Source: Azolla pinnata
Lineage: Eukaryota > Streptophyta > Polypodiopsida > Salviniales > Salviniaceae
Length of the DNA stretch: 38,158 nucleotides
Assembly (NCBI GenBank): GCA_037176905.1
Contig: JBBBWG010026280.1
Span: 10,935 to 49,092, forward strand
Direction: 5' to 3'
The translations under genes were made by a program, and so were the position numbers. Under the pieces are notes generated by a model, which had not been told where the DNA came from, did not search any database, and saw only the letters and a list, made by a program, of their open reading frames with translations. Positions 1 to 10,030 of the stretch are shown one piece after another. Positions within the stretch are counted from its first letter, which is position 1. Every line of letters begins with the position of its first letter.

Positions 1-210
1 TCGAACAAACTTGCCGCCCGATCGTCGTGCTCCCCCTTGTTAATAGCAGCCAAGCTGATGCCAGATTCCCGTCTGCGGAAAAAAGAAAAGAACACCAAGG
101 GCAAGCACAGGAAGAGACAGAAAAGAAAGAAAGAAAGATATATTAACGTCTTCTTCTTAGAACCACATGACACTCGGAACTTGTACAAGATGTCTGTGTA
201 CGAGAATACG

Positions 211-377
211 ATGATAATTACAAATACAATGATCTAATGTCTCGTACACAACACGATGACAATTACAAATACAACGATCTAATGTCTCGTACACAATACG
301 ATGAGAATTACAAATACAATGATCTAATGTCTCGTAAACAATACGATGATAATTACAAATACAATGATCTAATGTCT
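211..377. repeat. 45-bp tandem repeat, four copies
   Basis: Units begin at 211, 256, 301 and 346 with an exact 45-bp period and only a few substitutions. Each contains ATTACAAATACAATGATCT followed by AATGTCTCGTA; the last copy is truncated, and a diverged partial unit precedes at about 188-210. Because 45 is a multiple of 3, frames stay open on both strands, which explains the periodic peptides seen here without implying a gene. Confidence 0.93.
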
Positions 378-423
378 GTAAAAAAAAAAGGCAAAAAGAA
401 AAAAAAACAAAGCAGGAGAAAAA

Positions 424-478
424 GCGCGGGAAAAGCGCGGGAAAAGCGCGGGAAAAGCGCGGGAAAAGCGCGGGAAAA
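424..478 (-). promoter_or_regulatory. Five tandem E2F-type sites at 11-bp spacing
   Basis: Five identical copies of GCGCGGGAAAA lie head to tail at 424-434, 435-445, 446-456, 457-467 and 468-478. On the minus strand each reads TTTTCCCGCGC and contains TTTCCCGCG, a perfect match to the plant E2F consensus TTTSSCGCS. The array is about 315 bp upstream of the pyruvate kinase ATG. The 11-bp period is close to one helical turn, so all sites face nearly the same side of the DNA. Function is inferred from the motif only; a neutral minisatellite is the alternative. Confidence 0.6.
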
Positions 479-792
479 GCAAAACGCAAGAGAAACGCAA
501 GGAACTTGCGTCCTTTCGCCTCCCCTTCTGTTTTCGTCTTCGCCGCGCAGAGAGAATGGCGAGGATTGCAGGTTCTGCGTGAATTGCTGCCGCCGCCGCC
601 GCCATCGCTTCGCCCTAACCCTAATTCTGCTGCTGTGTCCCCTCCCTTTTGTCTGCTCTACCTGAAGCGCCGGCATTCCGTTGATGTATACATAGAGAGA
701 GGGGAACGAGAGATTGCTTGCTTGCTCCTGTTCCGGCCCCTCGCTGCATCCTTCGTCTCGTGATTTAGCTGCTGCTGCTCCAGGGGCCAAAG

Positions 793-3700
793 ATGCAGAG
801 CTGCCCTTTGTTTCTGGAGGACCCCATGCGCCTGGCCTCCATCCTGGAGCCATCTAAACCTGTGAGTTCTTTCTGCTCCAACAGCCTTCCGCCCCGTGCT
901 GCGTTCATTCGTGCATTTCATACGTACAATCCGCGTGCATGCATGGCGATGCATACGCAGACGCATGTGTAGGCTGCATCCCAAGCCTGCATGCAGCACC
1001 AATGCTTCCACAGCGCGTATGTACGCACACACAGCATACGTGCATACAATCATCGTATACTATGCAAATATGGTGTACTATACGCACGTAACCAAGTCCC
1101 CCCTTGGAATTCGCTTTTGTTGTTTCATCTAATGACCGCAGCTCTACACTCGATCGTACATGACCTGCTGCTTGATTTCCTCTACTGGAAAATACTCATG
1201 ATTTCCTGATTCTTTTGGCATGACACATGCATTTTTATTTTCAAACAGCATATTTTTCGGTTTCAATATGTTTGCTCTAGCAAGTCATTTCTTCTCCATT
1301 TTGGCAATTTTTGTATGGGTGTAGCTTAGCTTCTAATCTTACCTTTGTTCTTGACATTTTTCTGTTTCCGTTTGCAGTCATTTTTTCCTGCCATGACTAA
1401 GATCATAGGAACACCTGGACCTAAATCGGGGTCAGTTGAGATTCTTGAGGCATGCCTGAAGGCTGGAATGTCTGGTAAATGTTGCACTATTCAAAGAATC
1501 CTAGATTCGGTCCAATCATCGTGAAAGGGTTCTGATCTTCCCGTTCCTTCTGATCAAGTGTTTAAGGATAACAGTATTTTCTTTATCTATGTTGAATACT
1601 TTCATTGCTTCTACACACACATCGTCAATTGTTCAATAAGATCGCTGCTTTCTTTATCGATGTCAAACACTTTTGTCTGCTTCTGTGCAGTTGCTCGGTT
1701 TGATTTTTCATCGGGATCAGAGGACTTTCATCAGGCAACTTTGGAGAATTTAAAGAAGGCGGTCAAGAACACGCAAAAGCTCTGCGCTGTATTTTCTCAC
1801 TCTTAAATGTGGATTTTATTTTGTTCATTACAGTGAAAATGACGTATACTTTGGGATGCGATTAAATTTGTTATGACCCATTTTTATTCCTCGATTGTAT
1901 ATCTAATCGTGTTTTGCTCTCCAAATAAATGGTACATGCGTACGCAAACAGAATGCTTGCTCCATTCCATATATAGCAAGTCCTGTGCTTGTTTGTACAT
2001 GAATCTCTCTATAATATTTCCAAGCCTCTCGATTGCATATGCATAACAGGTTATGATACTGAGTATCGTCTGTGATGTCAATGTGTAGGATTCTTCCATT
2101 CTCCTGAATATGTTGCATCCTTCTCTCATGTCATCATCAGCTGAAAGGATTAGGGCTGCTTATATATTAGCAGGAAAATGGCAAAGAATCGCAAGCTTAT
2201 ATAATTTAATTTCATCCTTCACAAACCACATCTAATCAAACAGTATATACACTCCTTGCCTGACCTGATGTCTGTTTGTAACAGATAATGCTTGATACTG
2301 TTGGGCCCGAGCTACAAGTGTTAAATAAGAGTGGAAAACCAATTGTTCTCGAAGCTGATGCAAAAGTTACCATAACTCCAGATACCACGAGAGAAGCATC
2401 ATCTCAACTTCTTCCAATCAACTATAGTGATATTGCCAAGGCAATACTTTCAGATGTGGCTGCATCGCAATTTCTCTAGCTATTAAATCTCTGAAATTTC
2501 TTCTTAAGCATCCCTTTTTGACTTTGTTTTGGTAGACTGTGAAACCTGGAGATACCATATTTGTAGGACACTACCTGTTTTCTGGATGTGAGACTACATC
2601 TGTCTGGCTAGAGGTAAATTGTTGCATTCTTTTTCTTATGCGTAAGCTCATACATCATGGATTCTTATGCATTGTTACATACATTTGAGTTCCTATTTGT
2701 TCTTTCTTATTCACAGTCATATATGGCCGTTCCTATCAACTGATGTCCACATCATGTGACAACTTGCTGCTGAACAGGTGATAGAAATTAAGGGTCAGGA
2801 TGTCATCTGCTGCGTAAAGAATAGTTCAACATTGACCGGATCCCTTTTCACTGCACATGCTCCACAAGTTCACATCGACCTCCCTACCTTGTCTGAAGCT
2901 GATAAAGAGGTATTCAGAAGCCAATATTGTAGGCTCAATCTGTTACGTTGAGCCAATTCAAATTTTTTGGGCTCTCTAAGTACAGGAATGTATGGAATCT
3001 TTCTGTTTGAATAGAGTATTATTTTTAACTTTTCTTCATTTGGGCTAGATCATTGCAACATGGGGAGTCAGAAATAACATTGATTTTGTTTCGCTCTCTT
3101 ACACCCGACATGCAGAAGATGTGAAAGAGGTATATCTTCGTTGAATTGTATTGTTTGGTGATGTTTGCTACTGGCATTTGGGTCTATTTTAATTACTGGA
3201 AGTTGTCAGAACTTGCGGATGGCTTTTGTTTTGTTTTTGTCCAGGCTCGAGCTCATCTTGCAAAGTTTGGGGATTTGAATCAAACTCAGATACTTGCAAA
3301 AATTGAAAATATTGAGGCATGAAATACCATTCAGTTGTCTTCCTGCGTTACACATTTCCAAAAAGCAGCTGAGGATAAAATAAACTCTAAATTATATCTG
3401 TAATGAGCACACAGGGACTAAGACATTTTGATGAGATTTTGCTGGAGGCAGATGGCATCATTCTCTCTCGAGGGAATTTGGGAATTGACCTTCCTCCTGA
3501 AAAGGTCAACCTGCAATTCATTTCGTTTGAAAGTATATAGTTTTGTGGTATTATGTCTAGAATCCCTAGAGAACTTCTTTTGTAGGGGAACTACTATCAA
3601 GTTTATTCATATGAGGAGTTTTTAGATATTTCATTCTTTAGGCATGTTTCACGTGTGGATAATTACTAGAGAATTTTGTTGTGCTAAAGTCATTTGGATT

Positions 3701-5124
3701 TGTTTTCAGGTCTTTTTGTTTCAAAAAGCTGCATTACATAAATGTAATATGGCTGGAAAGCCTGTGATCGTCACTCGAGTTGTGGATAGCATGACAGATA
3801 CCCCTCGTCCCACACGAGCCGAAGCAACAGATGTTGCGAATGCAGTTCTGGATGGTAACTCGTTGATATTTCTTTGAATTTCTGTGTTATGGAGAAAATG
3901 TATTTTTAAATGGAATGTTGCATCCTTCTGATCTTTTATTATTAAGATATGTGCTCAGAATTGTTGTGATTATCATAGGGACTGATGCAATCCTTCTGGG
4001 AGCAGAAACCCTTCGCGGTCTTTATCCTGTAGAAGCTATTACAACTGTGGGGAAGATATGTGCGGAGGTAAGAATGCTATTAGCCCTTGTTGATCCCAAA
4101 AGACTAAGTCATGATATAAAACTTAATGTGAGAGCTTTCACCACAAAGATTTCTAATAAACATAGACGTTTTGTTCCAGGCTGAGAGGGTTTTCAATCAA
4201 TCCATATATTTCAAAAAGACAGTAAAACATGTCGGTGAGCCAATGTCACATCTAGAATCCATAGCCTCATCTGCTGTAAGTTAAGGAATATTATTTATGT
4301 AAGCTTGTATATCGTGGGAAAGGAAAGTTGATTCCTTGTACCATTGATATGGAGTCATGCTATATATGAGATGTATGCGTTTGTATAGGTTCGAGCTGCC
4401 ATTAAGGTGAAAGCTTCGGTGATTGTGGTATTTACATCATCCGGTCGAGTTGCACGGTATAAAATATGGGATTTTTCGCTACCCAAGCAGTTGACTGGCA
4501 TATACATTTGACACTTTTTAATCCCATATATTTTCCCTTTATAAAATTCAAGCAAGTATCACTGTTTTCATATTGATTAGATTGATTTCAAAGTATTGGC
4601 CAACAATGCCAGTGCTTGCTGTGGTGATTCCCAGATTGACCACTAATCAACTGCGGTGGAGCTTCACAGGGGCATTCCAGGTTTGTATAAATGTGTGGCC
4701 TAATTAATGACGTTAACCGTCTTCACTTCCAATTAATTGATATCCTTTCAGAGTTACAAGGTGATTGCCATGCTTTGTTCTTGCAGGCAAGGCAATGTTT
4801 GATAGTACGAGGGTTATTTCCATTGTTGGCTGATCCAAGGCATCCAGTAAGTTTTTAATTAAATTCCCATTATGCATCCAACAGTGGAGTGTTTTATGGT
4901 GTTAATCTGCTTATGAGTAACATTTTGACATGATCAACTATTATTTTATTAAGTCCTTGGTATGTCAACAGGCGGAAACAGCAAATGCCACTAATGAATC
5001 TGTGCTGAAGGTAGCTTTGGATCACGGAAAGGCCACAGGAATAATCAAACCTCGTGACCGCGTTGTGGTCTGCCAAAAATTTGGTGATTCCGCCATTGTC
5101 AAGATCATTGAGTTGGAAGAATAG
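793..5124 (+). CDS. Pyruvate kinase, cytosolic plant type (16 exons, 527 aa)
   Basis: Catalyses the last step of glycolysis (phosphoenolpyruvate + ADP to pyruvate + ATP), probably in the cytosol because no transit peptide is present. Exons: 793-861, 1378-1474, 1691-1788, 2285-2440, 2536-2613, 2778-2909, 3049-3129, 3245-3316, 3415-3504, 3710-3854, 3979-4067, 4180-4275, 4389-4456, 4581-4680, 4787-4846, 4972-5124. They join in frame to 528 codons. The N-terminus [20 protein letters not shown] and the full length match the subfamily of Arabidopsis At3g52990 (527 aa as I recall). Landmarks: MLDTVGPEL near residues 90-98, the active-site AKIEN with Lys at about 256, LPPEKV near 287-292, [17 protein letters not shown] in exons 10-11, and a C-terminal domain ending VVKIIELEE-like. 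As in that subfamily, Val replaces the Lys of the usual MLDTKGPE motif. Introns 4 and 8 begin with GC; the other 13 begin with GT. The start is the first ATG after the leader. Confidence 0.96.
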
Positions 5125-6900
5125 TAAAGCAATAATAGGTTTCCACTCACGCACTCCGCGAATGATGATGCTTCCATGGCTAACACTTGTATTTGTACGA
5201 TGATGTTCTTACCTCTGTAAAACCTGTAAAAATAAGGCGATTCATCAACTGTACAAATACTCAAAACCATTCTTTTCCTTTCACTGGTACAGAGTCTCAG
5301 TACTAATGTGTCTACTGGTTATCAACGATCACTCAAATGTAAAATGTACATGGATGTATATTTGAGCAAGGTGACTTTCTATCATGTCCAACTTCATCTT
5401 GTTATGCTTCTTTGCTTTGATTTCACCTCCCTGTCTCAACGGATTCCATGGTGTACCAGAAACTTTCAAAGATGCAGATGTAAGTTGCTTGATTTTGGCA
5501 AGAATCCCTCATCTTTGCATTCAGAGCTTCCATTGCCAAGCCCATTTGGAGACATCTCTAGATATCAACACATTCCAACAGACTACATCTCCAACCAAAA
5601 GTAGCTCCATTAGCTCTAGTGCTTTGGTGGAGGCACCACACTTCAGCACAACTGCTAACCAGATCTTTCCCAATGATCTCATTGTGGAATAAGCTCAGCA
5701 TGCACCTTAGCAACCTTGAACAAGTTCTTTTGTTTTCTACACGATTTCATGAGAGCAAGCTTGTCTTGAAGTTCCACACAAAGGAATCTCATCGAGCACC
5801 ACTCGTTGGATTGATGCAGGATCCAGGGCTCGTTGTCACCCAGCGTGGATTGTGACATTAATCTATCCATAAGGGTGTTTTGCTTGGTTTGTGTTTCAAA
5901 TCAGGACTTTAGGCTTATCTAGGATGGAGAGCAAGATAAAAGTATAAGAAAAAACCACAAAGAAGAAGAAGAAGAATAGGATGAATTTGTCTCGTCTTAT
6001 TAACTGAAGAAAGCAAAGCTTGTATCCCTTGCAGCAGCCCAAACACAACATACCACCAAGTTTTAGAGATAACCACTCAATTGTCCTTATGAGAAAACAT
6101 TAGTTCTTAATTGAGAAATGTTCCCATGTTTGAGTCGAGTCATGCAAGGCATTGTAGCTCGAGAATTATGGATACATAGCCTTCTTGAAGAAACTCATTC
6201 AAATGGTCATGGTTTCATAAAATACCAAGTCACATACCACCTACTTGAGACAATCATGTATGAATACGTCGCCTTGTTCAATCGAGAAGCTCGCATCAAG
6301 AGAATTGTGACCTTCCAATGATGGCAATACCTACGTAAGCTCGACAACACCGTGTAAATAGGTGTGATTCCATAAAAGCATGAATTGCAACAGCCTTTGC
6401 ATCGCTTCCGTCATTTGCTCGGGAGTGCAACATCGCGACACATTGTCATTTGAACAAGTTTCCTCATCGAACTTCGCTCTCTACATTTCAAAACTACAAT
6501 TTCTGATGCTTATGAACAGCTCCACCACCCTAATTTGAGAGAGTACAGAAAATGAGAAAAAATCTACTTCTGCCATTAATGCTTGCAATTTGATTCTGCT
6601 TTGAGCCAAGGTCGAGGTACTGGTGGGTATGTTCACTACTACATCGTCCCCTTTGATTTTGCTACTTGTTATCACAGCAATGGAGTCAAAATGCATCGGA
6701 ACAGCTATGAAATATAGAGACACGCTCACTGGATTCTTGGGCTCAGTGTTTTTTCACTCTGGTGTCTGCAGGTTTAGATGGAGAGGACTGTATGAGAGGT
6801 TAGGATTGAAGGGTTCACATTTTCGATTGCTTTCTGGTTGTGATGGGAGAAAGCAGATGAGTGGCACAGTGATGAATGCTCTCAGGTCCAGGATTGACAG
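5125..6900 (+). other. Intergenic: pyruvate kinase 3' flank and upstream region of the PPR gene
   Basis: The first 100-200 bp should be the pyruvate kinase 3'UTR, with an AATAA-type A-rich signal near 5226-5235. The rest contains short open frames on both strands (for example 5384-5692 + and 5679-5870 -) that match nothing I recognise and are interrupted by stops; they could be decayed transposon sequence. At 6762-6770 a pyrimidine tract ending TCTGCAG looks like a 3' splice site and might mark a noncoding leader exon of the next gene. No OB-fold-like coding sequence was seen upstream of the PDF-like exon. Confidence 0.5.
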
Positions 6901-9900
6901 ATGGGCTCCATGGGGAAGGTGTGTAGACCAAGTGAGACCTTCGGAAGGGTGGATGTCTTGTGGAAGGAGTATTTCAAAGATCCATCACTGTGGTTCGACA
7001 ATCGCTTGACAAAGGTGAGTAGAGTGAGTGTGTGTGTGAGAGAGAGAGAGAGGGGGGGGGAGAGAGAGAATTCATGACCCCAACTAAGAGCACCATAGTT
7101 GGCTTGCTAAAACTTGTCTATAAGTAGGGACGTTTAGCATATTTGAGTCTTAAGGTTGGATCTCTGCAAGGAGAATGCACTGCTGTTATATTAATTGTCT
7201 CTTACAGAGGAAAAAAAGATTGTGTTTGGAAGTTTCTTATGGCAGGAGAGGGAAAGAGAAAATTTCGCACTATCCATGAGACCTGGGTTTAGGTATTTCG
7301 TTTATGCATCGAAGAGTAGGAATGATTCGATCGGTTTTGAAATCTAACTATTTCTGTATCAATGTATTTTGTATAACACGATACCCCTTAGAGGTGAGAG
7401 TTTAGAAGCGCAAGGATGTGTGGATGTGTAGAGAGAAAGAGAAAGAGAAAGAGAAAGAAAGAAAGGTTATGTTGGCATTTCTATAGAGCCTACGATGTCT
7501 GAAAATCATTACAACCATGATAATGTTTTGACAGCGCAGCTCAAGATCGCCAGACCTTAGATACACCCTTACTTCTGAATGTTTGTGGTTAGATGATTTT
7601 CACAACCCACTCTGGGTTAATGAAGAACTCATGAGAACAACGAGAAATGGAAGAAAAGATGAAGAAAGGCATGAAGACAAGATAGGCAATCCATATAATG
7701 GGGCGGATGACTTTACTTTTGTGGGCCTGCTCAATGTTTGCGCAAAGAAAAAGGATCTATGCAGAGGCACGAAGCTACACCATGATATTGTAAATCTGGG
7801 CATACTTGAAAAAAACCCTTATTTAGCCACCAGTTTGATTAATATGTATGCAAAATGTGGGGCTCTTGCAAAAGCAAGGAAAGTCCTGACAGAGCTTCCA
7901 GTTCAAGATGTGACCTCATGGAATGCATTGATTTCAGGCTATGTCCAACAAGGTTTGGGCAACGAAGCGATTTCTTGCTTTGAAGATATTCAAAATGACG
8001 GCTTTTCACCAGATATTATCACCTATATATGTATACTGAAGGCGTGTGCTTTGGCTAGAGACATAAGCATGGGGAAGAAAATCCATGAGGAGATTGTAAA
8101 TCAGGGCCTTTTGGACAAGGATATCATGCTTGGAACTGCTCTGATTGATATGTATGCAAGATGTGGAGATCTTAAAAAAGCGCAAGATGCTCTCGAAGGA
8201 CTCCCCATGAGAAATGCGGTCTCGTGGTCTGCTTTAATCTCTGGCTATGCTCAGTTTGGTGATAGTTACAACGCACTTGATTGCTTTGACAGAATGGAAA
8301 GCGAGGGCTTATCTCCAGATTCAGTTACATTCATTTGTGTGCTGAAAGCGTGTGGTTGCGCAGGTGATATAGAGAAGGGAAAAGAAATTCATAAGGAGAT
8401 TGTGAGAATGGGTTTGCTTAAGAAAGGAATTGCTCTAGGCACAGCTTTGGTGGATATGTATGCCAAGTGTGGCCTACTCGGAAGAGCTCGGCAAGTTTTG
8501 GAAGATCTTCCCTTCCGAAACGTAATATCTTGGTCTGCAATGATCTCAGGGTATGTCAACCAAGGGTTGCATAACGACGCGCTAACTTGTTATGAACAGA
8601 TGCGTAGTGAAGGTGTCTCTCCAAATTCAGTCACCTTCATTTATATCTTGAAGGCCTATGGTGAAATTGGGTCTTTAGAAAAAGGCAAGAAAATTCATGA
8701 GGAGATTCTACGACTTGGATTTCTGGAGAAAGATATCATTCTTGTCACTGCTTTGGCTGGTATGTATGCCAAATGTGGTGCACTCGGCAAAGCACAAGAA
8801 ATGCTAGAAAGGCTTCCTGTTCAAGATACAGTGTCTTGGTCTGCGCTGATCGGAGGATATGCACTTCAAGGGCAAGAGGATGAAGTCCTAGAGTGTTTTG
8901 AACGACTCCAAAGCGAGAATATTTCTGTAGATGAAATCATTTTGATCTCAACCCTGAAGGCATGCGGTAACATAGGAGCTTTTGACAAGGGAAGACAACT
9001 TCACAAGGAGATTGCGAGGAAGGGACTTTTGGAGAAGGATATTGCGATCGTAACTGCATTGATTGATATGTATGCCAAATTAGGTTTGCTTCCTTGGGCA
9101 CAAGAAGTGGCACAGGAGCTTCCAGTTCAGAAGGTAGCACCTTTGAATGCACTGATGACAGGCTATATTGAGGGCGGTCATGGGCACCAAGCTCTAAACT
9201 GCCTGCAAATGATTCAAAAGGAGGGTCTTTCTCCGAACGAAATCACATTTCTGTGCACCTTGAAGGCTTGTGGAATCATAGGGGCTCTTAGCAAGGGGCA
9301 AGATGTTCACTACAACCTTGCAAGTAAAGGGTTTTTGGAGAAGGATATTGCGCTTGGAACTGCTTTAGTAGATATGTACGCCAAGTGCGGTGCTCTCCTG
9401 AAGGCTGAACAAGCATTGGATGAGCTTCCCATTCGCAATTTACTGTCTTGGTCTTCGTTGATCGCGGGGTATTCGCAACAAGGCCAAGGTCAAGAAGCAT
9501 TGAGATGCATGGAGCGAATGCATATAGAGGGCCTTTCTCCGAATGAGGTCACATTGTTGTGCGTTCTGAGCGCATGCGCTCGTGCTGGGCTGTTGGAAGA
9601 GGCGAAAACGCTTTGGAGAAACATGGCCAAAAGGTACGATATCACCCCGACCTTAGAACATCATGCGTGCATGGCGCTGGCTTTCGGATGTTCCGGTGAT
9701 TTCAAGGCAGCGATTTCGATGGTCGAGTCGAAGCCGCCCGATGCTCCAGCGGTTTGGCTCGCGCTGTTGGGTGCTTGCAGAAAATGGGGAAATGCTGAGC
9801 TCGCAAAACTGGCATTCGGCGAAGCTATAAACCTCGATGACAGCTGCGGGGCAGCTTATGTTCTTATGGCGGGTATTTTCCAATTTGCTGGTATGGAATA

Positions 9901-10030
9901 TGATGCAAGGAAAGTGGAAGCCATGGGATTGAAACATGGTTTTTTTTGTGGAAATGAAGGGAGACAAGAAAGCAATCTGGACATGGCGAAACCAATCCCA
10001 TTTGTCTTTAAACAGAAAGCACAATGTTGA
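6901..10030 (+). CDS. PPR protein (PLS type, E-like tail) with an N-terminal PDF-like motif
   Basis: PPR proteins of this type bind organelle RNA one base per repeat, mostly in editing. Proposed exons are 6901-7014 and 7535-10030 (869 aa). The intron has a GTGAGT donor and a TTTTGACAG acceptor, and frame is kept across the junction. Residues 21-70 read W-K-E-Y-F-x-D-P-x-x-W-F-D-N-R-x-x-K, then S-P-D-L, then LWLDDF-x-x-PLWV. This is the pattern of the PDF motif of plant OSB ssDNA-binding proteins, with PDL in place of PDF. From about residue 97 follow six near-identical 101-aa triplets, recognisable by LKACG, KKIHEEI, TALVDMYAKCG, LP-x-R/Q and SWSALI-x-GY, giving about 19-20 PPR motifs. Residues about 750-850 resemble E1/E2 (VWLALLGACRKWGNAELA); no DYW domain follows. 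A stop lies just upstream of 6901, so ATG 6901 (or ATG 6910) starts this frame unless another exon exists. No clear organelle transit peptide is visible. If exon 1 is not used, the first ATG in exon 2 is 7631. Confidence 0.85.
7015..7534 (+). other. Intron joining the PDF-like exon to the PPR exon
   Basis: Donor AAAG|GTGAGT at 7014/7015 and acceptor GACAG at 7534. The spliced product reads through the middle of the PDF-like motif (DNRLTK then RSSRSPDL), which strongly supports this intron. A (GT)n(GA)n microsatellite with a G9-10 run (7025-7069) lies just inside the donor, and a second GAAA-rich tract lies at 7432-7465. Confidence 0.8.
7025..7069. repeat. (GT)n(GA)n microsatellite
   Basis: A compound dinucleotide tract, GTGTGTGTGT passing into GAGAGAGAGA, a G run, and GAGAGAGA again. 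It lies 10 bp after the splice donor of the PDF-PPR intron. Confidence 0.9.

Larger units (their letters stand above)
1..792 (+). promoter_or_regulatory. Promoter and 5' leader of the pyruvate kinase gene
   Basis: This 792-bp stretch lies upstream of the pyruvate kinase start codon. It holds an A/G-rich segment (61-145), a 45-bp tandem repeat (211-377), an A-rich run (380-423), an 11-bp tandem array of E2F-type sites (424-478), then a pyrimidine- and GC-richer segment with CCG/CTG triplets (585-610) and a telo-box-like CCCTAACCCTAA at about 613-624. The switch to CT-rich and GC-rich sequence after about 500 is typical of plant 5' leaders, so transcription probably starts between 500 and 650 (inference). 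The open frames here are low-complexity and I see no gene in them. Confidence 0.6.

Noticed and set aside
210-480. CRISPR-like direct repeats
   Set aside because: The units are contiguous tandem repeats without unique spacers, in a eukaryotic genome.
237-665. Open frames of 142 codons (+) and 166 codons (-) at the left edge
   Set aside because: They run through tandem repeats with multiple-of-3 periods and have no conserved features.
5384-5870. Opposed open frames that could be a decayed transposon or a small gene
   Set aside because: No recognisable motif, stops soon after in every frame, and no terminal repeats found.
6623-7009. 128-codon plus-strand open frame overlapping the PDF-like exon
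   Set aside because: It is in a different frame from the PDF-like motif; the last 114 bp make better sense as exon 1 in the other frame with a GTGAGT donor.
7583-7630. Start of the PPR gene at TTG 7583
   Set aside because: Plant nuclear genes rarely start at TTG; the frame is open further upstream to a good acceptor at 7534 and joins a conserved motif in exon 1.
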